64,000 bases of DNA from Loxodes magnus (GCA_946699065.1 CAMPDV010000129.1:558001-622000); one strand, 5' to 3'. Positions 62,101-64,000 are shown, counted from the first letter of the stretch. Notes: generated by a model from the sequence alone, not told the origin. Program-made: numbers and translations.

Positions 62101-64000
62101 TGGACATTTCTCTGGAGTTTATTCGGTGGCGATCTCCAATGATCAGAAGTTCATTATCTCCGGTAGTTCTGATAACTCTATCAAAGTCTGGGATTTCCAG
62201 ACTGGAAGTTGTACTCGGACATTAAGTGGACATTCCTCTGGAGTTTATTCGGTTGCGATCTCCAATGATCAGAAGTTCATTATCTCCGGAAGTGATGATC
62301 ACTCTATCAAAGTCTGGGATTTCCAGACTGGAAGTTGTACTAGGACATTAAGTGGACATTCCTCTGGAGTTAATTCGGTTGCGATCTCCAATGATCAGAA
62401 GTTCATTATCTCCGGTAGTTCTGATAACTCTATCAAAGTCTGGGATTTCCAGACTGGAAGTTGTACTCGGACATTAAGTGGACATTCCTCTGGAGTTTAT
62501 TCGGTTGCGATCTCCAATGATCAGAAGTTCATTATCTCCGGAAGTGATGATCACTCAATCAAAGACTGGGATTTCCAGACTGGAAGTTGTACTCGGACAT
62601 TAAGTGGACATTCCTCTTTAGTTAATTCGGTTGCGATCTCCAATGATCAGAAGTTCATTATCTCCGGAAGTGATGATAACTCTATCAAAGTCTGGGATTT
62701 CCAGACTGGAAGTTGTACTAGGACATTAAGTGGACATTCCTCTGGAGTTTATTCGGTTGCGATCTCCAATGATCAGAAGTTCATTATCTCCGGAAGTGAT
62801 GATCACTCTATCAAAGTCTGGGATTTCCAGACTGGAAGTTGTACTCGGACATTAAGTGGACATTCCTCTTATGTTAATTCGGTTGCGATCTCCAATGATC
62901 AGAAGTTCATTATCTCCGGAAGTGATGATCACTCTATCAAAGTCTGGGATTTCCAGACTGGAAGTTGTACTCGGACATTAAGTGGACATTCCTCAAGAGT
63001 TATTTCGGTTGCGATCTCCAATGATCAGAAGTTCATTATCTCCGGAAGTGATGATCACTCTATCAAAGTCTGGGATTTCCAGACTGGAAGTTGTACTCGG
63101 ACATTAAGTGGACATTCCTCTGGAGTTTATTCGGTTGCGATCTCCAATGATCAGAAGTTCATTATCTCCGGAAGTGATGATCACTCTATCAAAGTCTGGG
63201 ATTTCCAGACTGGAAGTTGTACTCGGACATTAAGTGGACATTCCTCTTTAGTTAATTCGGTGGCGATCTCCAATGATCAGAAGTTCATTATCTCCGGAAG
63301 TGATGATCACTCTATCAAAGTCTGGGATTTCCAGACTGGAAGTTGTACTCGGACATTAAGTGGACATTCCTCTTTAGTTAATTCGGTGGCGATCTCCAAT
63401 GATCAGAAGTTCATTATCTCCGGTAGTTCTGATAACTCTATCAAAGTCTGGGATTTCCAGACTGGAAGTTGTACTCGGACATTAAGTGGACATTCCTCTT
63501 TAGTTAATTCGGTGGCGATCTCCAATGATCAGAAGTTCATTATCTCCGGAAGTGATGATCACTCTATCAAAGTCTGGGATTTCCAGACTGGAAGTTGTAC
63601 TCGGACATTAAGTGGACATTCCTCTTTAGTTAATTCGGTGGCGATCTCCAATGATCAGAAGTTCATTATCTCCGGAAGTTGAGATAACTCTATCAAAGTC
63701 TGGGATTTCCAGACTGGAAGTTGTACTAGGACATTAAGTGGACATTCCTCTGGAGTTTATTCGGTGGCGATCTCCAATGATCAGAAGTTCATTATCTCCG
63801 GTAGTTCTGATAACTCTATCAAAGTCTGGGATTTCCAGACTGGAAGTTGTACTCGGACATTAAGTGGACATTCCTCTGGAGTTTATTCGGTTGCGATCTC
63901 CAATGATCAGAAGTTCATTATCTCCGGAAGTGATGATCACTCTATCAAAGTCTGGGATTTCCAGACTGGAAGTTGTACTCGGACATTAAGGGGACATTCC
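35429..64000 (+). CDS. Giant WD40-repeat reading frame, downstream part, shifted by one base, with 10 in-phase TGA codons
   Basis: After the lesion at 35427-35428 the same blade unit continues in a new frame to the window's right edge, about 9,520 residues if TGA is sense. TGA is much rarer between 38.1 and 53.9 kb than upstream, so this part holds the longest conventional open frames. The single-base offset means that a ribosome reading from upstream would stop at the TAA at 35511-35513. This part would then need its own start, frameshifting, or correction of an assembly error. No ATG start, ribosome-binding site or promoter is visible at the junction, where the repeat simply continues. Confidence 0.55.
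38105..49639 (+). CDS. WD40 blades, about 91 units, longest open frame in the window
   Basis: An 11.5-kb stretch has no TGA, about 3,840 residues, equal to about 13 seven-bladed propellers. Nearly all blades combine S23/N25 or D23/H25 with G5/Y7, E5/Y7 or R5/I7; the SKAV and SKAD cassettes are absent. Internal repeated blocks have offsets of 36, 14, 7 and 9 units. The apparent start at 38123 is the TTG of Leu30 and not a real start. It ends at an atypical TGA at 49637-49639, in place of the Ser4 TCA of an R5/N7 blade. The length and absence of codon-23 TGA make it the best candidate for translated sequence under the standard code. Confidence 0.62.
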   Translation, partial: DNSIKVLDFQTGSCTRTLSGHSSGVYSVAISNDQKFIISGSRDNSIKVWDFQTGSCTRTLSGHSSGVYSVAISNDQKFIISGSSDNSIKVWDFQTGSCTRTLSGHSSEVYSVAISNDQKFIISGSSDNSIKVWDFQTGSCTRTLSGHSSRVISVAISNDQKFIISGSSDNSIKVWDFQTGSCTRTLSGHSSGVYSVAISNDQKFIISGSDDHSIKVWDFQTGSCTRTLSGHSSEVYSVAISNDQKFIISGSSDNSIKVCDFQTGSCTRTLSGHSSRVISVAISNDQKFIISGSSDNSIKVWDFQTGSCTRTLSGHSSGVYSVAISNDQKFIISGSSDNSIKVCDFQTGSCTRTLSGHSSGVYSVAISNDQKFIISGSSDNSIKDWDFQTGSCTRTLSGHSSRVISVAISNDQKFIISGSLDNSIKVWDFQTGSCTRTLSGHSSGVYSVAISNDQKFIISGSSDNSIKVWDFQTGSCTRTLSGHSSGVYSVAISNDQKFIISGSSDNSIKVWDFQTGSCTRTLSGHSSGVYSVAISNDQKFIISGSDDNSIKDWDFQTGSCTRTLSGHSSRVISVAISNDQKFIISGSDDHSIKVWDFQTGSCTRTLSGHSSGVYSVAISNDQKFIISGSSDNSIKVWDFQTGSCTRTLSGHSSGVYSVAISNDQKFIISGSSDNSIKVWDFQTGSCTRTLSGHSSGVYSVAISNDQKFIISGSSDNSIKVWDFQTGSCTRTLSGHSSEVYSVAISNDQKFIISGSSDNSIKVCDFQTGSCTRTLSGHSSRVISVAISNDQKFIISGSSDNSIKVWDFQTGSCTRTLSGHSSEVYSVAISNDQKFIISGSSDNSIKVWDFQTGSCTRTLSGHSSRVISVAISNDQKFIISGSSDNSIKVWDFQTGSCTRTLSGHSSGVYSVAISNDQKFIISGSLDNSIKVWDFQTGSCTRTLSGHSSGVYSVAISNDQKFIISGSSDNSIKVWDFQTGSCTRTLSGHSSGVYSVAISNDQKFIISGSDDHSIKVWDFQTGSCTRTLSGHSSGVYSVAISNDQKFIISGSSDNSIKVWDFQTGSCTRTLSGHSSGVYSVAISNDQKFIISGSSDNSIKVWDFQTGSCTRTLSGHSSGVYSVAISNDQKFIISGSSDNSIKDWDFQTGSCTRTLSGHSSRVISVAISNDQKFIISGSDDHSIKVWDFQTGSCTRTLSGHSSGVYSVAISNDQKFIISGSSDNSIKVWDFQTGSCTRTLSGHSSGVYSVAISNDQKFIISGSSDNSIKVWDFQTGSCTRTLSGHSSEVYSVAISNDQKFIISGSSDNSIKVWDFQTGSCTRTLSGHSSGVYSVAISNDQKFIISGSDDHSIKVWDFQTGSCTRTLSGHSSGVYSVAISNDQKFIISGSSDNSIKVWDFQTGSCTRTLSGHSSEVYSVAISNDQKFIISGSSDNSIKVCDFQTGSCTRTLSGHSSRVISVAISNDQKFIISGSSDNSIKVWDFQTGSCTRTLSGHSSGVYSVAISNDQKFIISGSLDNSIKVWDFQTGSCTRTLSGHSSGVYSVAISNDQKFIISGSSDNSIKVWDFQTGSCTRTLSGHSSGVYSVAISNDQKFIISGSDDHSIKVWDFQTGSCTRTLSGHSSGVYSVAISNDQKFIISGSSDNSIKVWDFQTGSCTRTLSGHSSGVYSVAISNDQKFIISGSSDNSIKVCDFQTGSCTRTLSGHSSGVYSVAISNDQKFIISGSSDNSIKDWDFQTGSCTRTLSGHSSRVISVAISNDQKFIISGSSDNSIKVCDFQTGSCTRTLSGHSSRVISVAISNDQKFIISGSSDNSIKVWDFQTGSCTRTLSGHSSGVYSVAISNDQKFIISGSSDNSIKVCDFQTGSCTRTLSGHSSGVYSVAISNDQKFIISGSSDNSIKDWDFQTGSCTRTLSGHSSRVISVAISNDQKFIISGSDDHSIKVWDFQTGSCTRTLSGHSSGVYSVAISNDQKFIISGSSDNSIKVWDFQTGSCTRTLSGHSSGVYSVAISNDQKFIISGSSDNSIKVWDFQTGSCTRTLSGHSSGVYSVAISNDQKFIISGSDDNSIKDWDFQTGSCTRTLSGHSSRVISVAISNDQKFIISGSDDHSIKVWDFQTGSCTRTLSGHSSGVYSVAISNDQKFIISGSSDNSIKVWDFQTGSCTRTLSGHSSGVYSVAISNDQKFIISGSSDNSIKVWDFQTGSCTRTLSGHSSGVYSVAISNDQKFIISGSSDNSIKVWDFQTGSCTRTLSGHSSEVYSVAISNDQKFIISGSSDNSIKVWDFQTGSCTRTLSGHSSGVYSVAISNDQKFIISGSSDNSIKDWDFQTGSCTRTLSGHSSRVISVAISNDQKFIISGSDDHSIKVWDFQTGSCTRTLSGHSSGVYSVAISNDQKFIISGSSDNSIKVWDFQTGSCTRTLSGHSSGVYSVAISNDQKFIISGSDDHSIKVWDFQTGSCTRTLSGHSSGVYSVAISNDQKFIISGSSDNSIKVWDFQTGSCTRTLSGHSSEVYSVAISNDQKFIISGSSDNSIKVCDFQTGSCTRTLSGHSSGVYSVAISNDQKFIISGSSDNSIKVCDFQTGSCTRTLSGHSSGVYSVAISNDQKFIISGSSDNSIKVWDFQTGSCTRTLSGHSSGVYSVAISNDQKFIISGSSDNSIKVWDFQTGSCTRTLSGHSSEVYSVAISNDQKFIISGSSDNSIKVCDFQTGSCTRTLSGHSSRVISVAISNDQKFIISGSSDNSIKVCDFQTGSCTRTLSGHSSEVYSVAISNDQKFIISGSSDNSIKVWDFQTGSCTRTLSGHSSEVYSVAISNDQKFIISGSSDNSIKVCDFQTGSCTRTLSGHSSGVYSVAISNDQKFIISGSSDNSIKVCDFQTGSCTRTLSGHSSGVYSVAISNDQKFIISGSSDNSIKVWDFQTGSCTRTLSGHSSGVYSVAISNDQKFIISGSSDNSIKVWDFQTGSCTRTLSGHSSEVYSVAISNDQKFIISGSSDNSIKVCDFQTGSCTRTLSGHSSRVISVAISNDQKFIISGSSDNSIKVCDFQTGSCTRTLSGHSSGVYSVAISNDQKFIISGSSDNSIKVWDFQTGSCTRTLSGHSSLVYSVAISNDQKFIISGSDDHSIKDWDFQTGSCTRTLSGHSSEVYSVAISNDQKFIISGSSDNSIKVCDFQTGSCTRTLSGHSSGVYSVAISNDQKFIISGSDDHSIKDWDFQTGSCTRTLSGHSSGVYSVAISNDQKFIISGSSDNSIKVCDFQTGSCTRTLSGHSSGVYSVAISNDQKFIISGSSDNSIKVCDFQTGSCTRTLSGHSSGVYSVAISNDQKFIISGSSDNSIKVCDFQTGSCTRTLSGHSSEVYSVAISNDQKFIISGSSDNSIKVWDFQTGSCTRTLSGHSSGVYSVAISNDQKFIISGSSDNSIKVWDFQTGSCTRTLSGHSSGVYSVAISNDQKFIISGSDDHSIKDWDFQTGSCTRTLSGHSSRVNSVAISNDQKFIISGSSDNSIKVCDFQTGSCTRTLSGHSSGVYSVAISNDQKFIISGSSDNSIKVCDFQTGSCTRTLSGHSSEVYSVAISNDQKFIISGSSDNSIKVWDFQTGSCTRTLSGHSSGVYSVAISNDQKFIISGSDDHSIKDWDFQTGSCTRTLSGHSSEVYSVAISNDQKFIISGSSDNSIKVCDFQTGSCTRTLSGHSSGVYSVAISNDQKFIISGSSDNSIKVWDFQTGSCTRTLSGHSSEVYSVAISNDQKFIISGSSDNSIKVWDFQTGSCTRTLSGHSSGVYSVAISNDQKFIISGSSDNSIKVWDFQTGSCTRTLSGHSSGVYSVAISNDQKFIISGSDDHSIKDWDFQTGSCTRTLSGHS
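38846..44930 (+). repeat. Dispersed higher-order blocks at 36-unit and 14-unit offsets
   Basis: About 38850-40390 matches 43380-44930 at a 4,536-bp offset, with a D23/H25 for L23 swap near 39360. About 40850-41620 matches 42614-43384 at a 1,764-bp offset, with Trp30 to Cys30 near 43163. Confidence 0.78.
45490..47252 (+). repeat. Seven-unit higher-order repeat, two copies
   Basis: The blade order around 45681 recurs around 46563 at an 882-bp offset (E5, S23-Cys30, G5, S23-Cys30, G5, S23, G5, S23, E5, S23-Cys30, R5/I7). Seven units would be exactly one canonical propeller. Confidence 0.78.
48400..50640 (+). repeat. Nine-unit and four-unit higher-order repeats containing the atypical TGA
   Basis: The R5/N7 blade preceded by an Asp29 blade and followed by Gly21 GGT, S23 and Cys30 occurs at 48490, 49625 and 50130, offsets of 1,134 and 504 bp. 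Only the middle copy has TGA at codon 4. Confidence 0.8.
49637..49639 (+). other. Atypical in-phase TGA at codon 4 (TCA to TGA)
   Basis: Equivalent blades 1,134 bp upstream (48503-48505) and 504 bp downstream (50141-50143) have TCA here before the AGA of Arg5. The TGA is therefore a derived single-base change. It is the only one of 41 in-phase TGAs not at codon 23. Confidence 0.9.
49640..53980 (+). CDS. WD40 blades, about 34 units, open but with no in-phase GTG or TTG before 53432
   Basis: The frame is open for 4.3 kb. It is easy to overlook because Val9 is GTT in all blades until 53432, so no start-like codon exists. Asp29 blades with the linked D23/H25/Ser26-TCA haplotype are most frequent here. 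Two RLSKAD blades occur near 51138 and 53152. The L5/Y7 face combination is common (near 51530, 51905, 52410, 52660). It ends at TGA 53978. Confidence 0.57.
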   Translation, partial: RVNSVAISNDQKFIISGSSDNSIKVCDFQTGSCTRTLSGHSSGVYSVAISNDQKFIISGSSDNSIKVCDFQTGSCTRTLSGHSSEVYSVAISNDQKFIISGSSDNSIKVWDFQTGSCTRTLSGHSSGVYSVAISNDQKFIISGSDDHSIKDWDFQTGSCTRTLSGHSSRVNSVAISNDQKFIISGSSDNSIKVCDFQTGSCTRTLSGHSSGVYSVAISNDQKFIISGSSDNSIKVCDFQTGSCTRTLSGHSSEVYSVAISNDQKFIISGSSDNSIKVWDFQTGSCTRTLSGHSSGVYSVAISNDQKFIISGSDDHSIKDWDFQTGSCTRTLSGHSSEVYSVAISNDQKFIISGSSDNSIKVCDFQTGSCTRTLSGHSSGVYSVAISNDQKFIISGSSDNSIKVWDFQTGSCTRTLSGHSSGVYSVAISNDQKFIISGSSDNSIKVWDFQTGSCTRTLSGHSSGVYSVAISNDQKFIISGSRDNSIKVWDFQTGSCTRTLSRLSKADISVAISNDQKFIISGSDDHSIKDWDFQTGSCTRTLSGHSSGVYSVAISNDQKFIISGSSDNSIKVCDFQTGSCTRTLSGHSSGVYSVAISNDQKFIISGSSDNSIKVCDFQTGSCTRTLSGHSSLVYSVAISNDQKFIISGSDDHSIKDWDFQTGSCTRTLSGHSSYVNSVAISNDQKFIISGSDDHSIKDWDFQTGSCTRTLSGHSSGVYSVAISNDQKFIISGSSDNSIKVCDFQTGSCTRTLSGHSSLVYSVAISNDQKFIISGSDDHSIKDWDFQTGSCTRTLSGHSSRVNSVAISNDQKFIISGSSDNSIKVWDFQTGSCTRTLSGHSSGVYSVAISNDQKFIISGSSDNSIKVCDFQTGSCTRTLSGHSSGVYSVAISNDQKFIISGSSDNSIKVWDFQTGSCTRTLSGHSSLVYSVAISNDQKFIISGSDDHSIKDWDFQTGSCTRTLSGHSSGVYSVAISNDQKFIISGSDDNSIKVWDFQTGSCTRTLSGHSSLVYSVAISNDQKFIISGSDDHSIKVWDFQTGSCTRTLSGHSSGVYSVAISNDQKFIISGSSDNSIKVCDFQTGSCTRTLSGHSSGVYSVAISNDQKFIISGSDDHSIKVWDFQTGSCTRTLSGHSSGVYSVAISNDQKFIISGSDDHSIKDWDFQTGSCTRTLSRLSKADISVAISNDQKFIISGSSDNSIKDWDFQTGSCTRTLSGHSSRVISVAISNDQKFIISGSDDHSIKVWDFQTGSCTRTLSGHSSGVYSVAISNDQKFIISGSSDNSIKVWDFQTGSCTRTLSGHSSGVYSVAISNDQKFIISGSDDHSIKVWDFQTGSCTRTLSGHSSEVYSVAISNDQKFIISGSDDHSIKDWDFQTGSCTRTLSGHSSEVYSVAISNDQKFIISGSSDNSIKVWDFQTGSCTRTLSGHSSGVYSVAISNDQKFIISGS
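53981..55240 (+). CDS. WD40 blades, 10 units, TGA to TGA
   Basis: Ten mostly S23, G5/Y7 or E5/Y7 blades include the third R23/Asp29/Leu30 blade (near 54732), shared with 35705 and 37468. A private synonymous GGC for Gly35 is at 55148-55150. It ends at TGA 55238 after an R5/I7 blade. Confidence 0.54.
   Translation, partial: DNSIKVWDFQTGSCTRTLSGHSSEVYSVAISNDQKFIISGSSDNSIKVWDFQTGSCTRTLSGHSSLVNSVAISNDQKFIISGSSDNSIKDWDFQTGSCTRTLSGHSSEVYSVAISNDQKFIISGSSDNSIKVWDFQTGSCTRTLSGHSSGVYSVAISNDQKFIISGSSDNSIKVWDFQTGSCTRTLSGHSSGVYSVAISNDQKFIISGSSDNSIKVWDFQTGSCTRTLSGHSSGVYSVAISNDQKFIISGSRDNSIKDLDFQTGSCTRTLSGHSSGVYSVAISNDQKFIISGSSDNSIKVCDFQTGSCTRTLSGHSSGVYSVAISNDQKFIISGSSDNSIKVCDFQTGSCTRTLSGHSSGVYSVAISNDQKFIISGSDDHSIKVWDFQTGSCTRTLSGHSSRVISVAISNDQKFIISGS
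55241..56374 (+). CDS. WD40 blades, nine units, TGA to TGA
   Basis: G5/N7 faces are present (near 55560 and 56171). An S23 blade carries Leu30 without TGA (near 55889), a rare uncoupling of that pair. Gly21 is Glu (GAA at 56114-56116), a private change in a normally invariant residue. It ends at a TGA at 56372 followed by Asp24-His25 and not Asn25. Confidence 0.54.
   Translation, partial: DNSIKVWDFQTGSCTRTLSGHSSGVYSVAISNDQKFIISGSDDHSIKDWDFQTGSCTRTLSGHSSGVYSVAISNDQKFIISGSSDNSIKVWDFQTGSCTRTLSGHSSGVNSVAISNDQKFIISGSSDNSIKVCDFQTGSCTRTLSGHSSGVYSVAISNDQKFIISGSRDNSIKVWDFQTGSCTRTLSGLSKADISVAISNDQKFIISGSSDNSIKVLDFQTGSCTRTLSGHSSRVNSVAISNDQKFIISGSRDNSIKVWDFQTGSCTRTLSGHSSLVNSVAISNDQKFIISESDDHSIKVWDFQTGSCTRTLSGHSSGVNSVAISNDQKFIISGSDDHSIKVWDFQTGSCTRTLRGHSKAVISVAISNDQKFIISGS
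56375..57256 (+). CDS. WD40 blades, seven units, between two TGA-H25-Tyr31 blades
   Basis: Both bounding TGAs (56372 and 57254) sit in the only units where TGA is followed by GAT CAC and then Tyr31. The TGA thus also occurs on the D/H haplotype. One blade has the Y5/I7 face (near 57199), the only one noticed. Confidence 0.53.
   Translation, partial: DHSIKVWYFQTGSCTRTLSGHSSGVYSVAISNDQKFIISGSSDNSIKVWDFQTGSCTRTLSGHSSGVYSVAISNDQKFIISGSDDHSIKDWDFQTGSCTRTLSGHSSGVYSVAISNDQKFIISGSDDHSIKVWDFQTGSCTRTLRGHSKAVISVAISNDQKFIISGSSDNSIKVCDFQTGSCTRTLSGHSSGVYSVAISNDQKFIISGSSDNSIKVWDFQTGSCTRTLSGLSKADISVAISNDQKFIISGSRDNSIKDWDFQTGSCTRTLSGHSSYVISVAISNDQKFIISGS
57257..58390 (+). CDS. WD40 blades, runs of 2 and 7 units (TGA at 57506 and 58388)
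   Basis: Here composition changes to L5/N7 with Val9 GTG and D23/H25 loops, which dominate to the right edge. The R42-SKAV blade just before 58388 resembles the one at the window's very end. Confidence 0.52.
58391..60532 (+). CDS. WD40 blades, 17 units, TGA to TGA
   Basis: Mostly D23/H25 blades with Trp30 and faces L5/N7, G5/Y7 and L5/Y7. S23/H25 with Asp29 occurs near 58645 and 60023, a combination rare elsewhere. One GLSKAD blade is near 60088. Gly21 GGT marks S23 blades at fairly regular spacing. It ends at TGA 60530. Confidence 0.56.
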   Translation, partial: DNSIKVWDFQTGSCTRTLSGHSSLVNSVAISNDQKFIISGSRDNSIKVWDFQTGSCTRTLSGHSSLVNSVAISNDQKFIISGSSDHSIKDWDFQTGSCTRTLSGHSSGVYSVAISNDQKFIISGSDDNSIKVWDFQTGSCTRTLSGHSSGVYSVAISNDQKFIISGSDDHSIKVWDFQTGSCTRTLSGHSSLVNSVAISNDQKFIISGSSDNSIKVWDFQTGSCTRTLSGHSSLVNSVAISNDQKFIISGSDDHSIKDWDFQTGSCTRTLSGHSSEVYSVAISNDQKFIISGSDDHSIKVWDFQTGSCTRTLSGHSSLVNSVAISNDQKFIISGSDDHSIKVWDFQTGSCTRTLSGHSSLVYSVAISNDQKFIISGSDDHSIKVWDFQTGSCTRTLSGHSSGVYSVAISNDQKFIISGSSDNSIKVWDFQTGSCTRTLSGHSSGVYSVAISNDQKFIISGSDDHSIKVWDFQTGSCTRTLSGHSSLVNSVAISNDQKFIISGSDDHSIKVWDFQTGSCTRTLSGHSSYVYSVAISNDQKFIISGSSDHSIKDWDFQTGSCTRTLSGLSKADISVAISNDQKFIISGSDDHSIKDWDFQTGSCTRTLSGHSSYVNSVAISNDQKFIISGSDDHSIKDWDFQTGSCTRTLSGHSSGVYSVAISNDQKFIISGSSDNSIKVWDFQTGSCTRTLSGHSSLVNSVAISNDQKFIISGS
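60533..63682 (+). CDS. WD40 blades, 25 units, TGA to TGA
   Basis: Twenty-five blades are D23/H25-rich with alternating L5/N7 and G5/Y7 faces. Asp14 is Tyr at 60629-60631, a private change. Phe3 before a G5/Y7 face occurs twice (60721 and 62107), 11 units apart. A short motif of D23/H25, L5/N7, S23 (Gly21 GGT), L5/N7, D23/H25 recurs near 61155, 61660 and 63300. It ends at TGA 63680. Confidence 0.57.
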   Translation, partial: DNSIKVWDFQTGSCTRTLSGHSSLVNSVAISNYQKFIISGSDDHSIKVWDFQTGSCTRTLSGHFSGVYSVAISNDQKFIISGSSDNSIKVWDFQTGSCTRTLSGHSSGVYSVAISNDQKFIISGSDDNSIKVWDFQTGSCTRTLSGHSSLVNSVAISNDQKFIISGSSDNSIKVWDFQTGSCTRTLSGHSSGVYSVAISNDQKFIISGSDDHSIKVWDFQTGSCTRTLSGHSSLVNSVAISNDQKFIISGSSDNSIKVWDFQTGSCTRTLSGHSSLVNSVAISNDQKFIISGSDDHSIKVWDFQTGSCTRTLSGHSSGVYSVAISNDQKFIISGSDDHSIKDWDFQTGSCTRTLSGHSSRVISVAISNDQKFIISGSDDHSIKVWDFQTGSCTRTLSGHSSLVNSVAISNDQKFIISGSSDNSIKVWDFQTGSCTRTLSGHSSLVNSVAISNDQKFIISGSDDHSIKVWDFQTGSCTRTLSGHSSLVNSVAISNDQKFIISGSDDHSIKVWDFQTGSCTRTLSGHFSGVYSVAISNDQKFIISGSSDNSIKVWDFQTGSCTRTLSGHSSGVYSVAISNDQKFIISGSDDHSIKVWDFQTGSCTRTLSGHSSGVNSVAISNDQKFIISGSSDNSIKVWDFQTGSCTRTLSGHSSGVYSVAISNDQKFIISGSDDHSIKDWDFQTGSCTRTLSGHSSLVNSVAISNDQKFIISGSDDNSIKVWDFQTGSCTRTLSGHSSGVYSVAISNDQKFIISGSDDHSIKVWDFQTGSCTRTLSGHSSYVNSVAISNDQKFIISGSDDHSIKVWDFQTGSCTRTLSGHSSRVISVAISNDQKFIISGSDDHSIKVWDFQTGSCTRTLSGHSSGVYSVAISNDQKFIISGSDDHSIKVWDFQTGSCTRTLSGHSSLVNSVAISNDQKFIISGSDDHSIKVWDFQTGSCTRTLSGHSSLVNSVAISNDQKFIISGSSDNSIKVWDFQTGSCTRTLSGHSSLVNSVAISNDQKFIISGSDDHSIKVWDFQTGSCTRTLSGHSSLVNSVAISNDQKFIISGS
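63683..64000 (+). CDS. WD40 blades, right edge, partial
   Basis: Two further blades (S23 with Gly21 GGT, then D23/H25) and the start of a blade after an R42 junction run off the window. No C-terminus or stop is seen. Confidence 0.5.

Larger units (their letters stand above)
51..63682 (+). other. Forty in-phase TGA codons at codon 23 of the WD40 unit
   Basis: First bases: 51, 303, 807, 1563, 1815, 3453, 7611, 7863, 8241, 8493, 8997, 10257, 10761, 12651, 13407, 13911, 20715, 23487, 25377, 26259, 26511, 27519, 27771, 29157, 29409, 30417, 30669, 32181, 32307, 33567, 34827, then in the new frame 38102, 53978, 55238, 56372, 57254, 57506, 58388, 60530, 63680. All lie between Ser22 and Asp24. The same codon is otherwise TCT, GAT, AGA, TTA, CTT or TTT. 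The TGA occurs with Trp30, Leu30, Cys30 and Tyr31 downstream, so it is present on several unit haplotypes. Confidence 0.93.
1..64000 (+). repeat. Tandem array of 126-bp WD40-blade units (507 complete units)
   Basis: A 126-bp unit repeats head to tail across the whole window. Unit starts (GGA CAT, Gly-His) fall at 111 + 126n up to 35391 and at 35516 + 126n to 63992. The unit encodes 42 residues in the order of a WD40 blade. These are the Gly-His turn (1-2), strand A (about 6-12, V.SVAIS), the Asn-Asp-Gln turn (13-15), strand B (16-22, KFIISGS), the B-C loop with the conserved Asp24, strand C ending in Trp30-Asp31, the FQTG turn (32-35) and strand D (36-41, SCTRTL). Only one indel is seen in 64 kb. 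Synonymous variation is mostly two-state: Arg39 CGG/AGG, Val9 GTT/GTG, Gly21 GGA/GGT, Ser26 TCT/TCA, Ile19-Ser20 ATCTCC/ATTTCC. The array runs off both ends of the window. Confidence 0.98.

Noticed and set aside
324..63682. Dozens of separate genes starting with Met at TTG or GTG
   Set aside because: These codons are Leu30 and Val9 of ordinary blades. No ribosome-binding site or promoter distinguishes them from neighbouring units.
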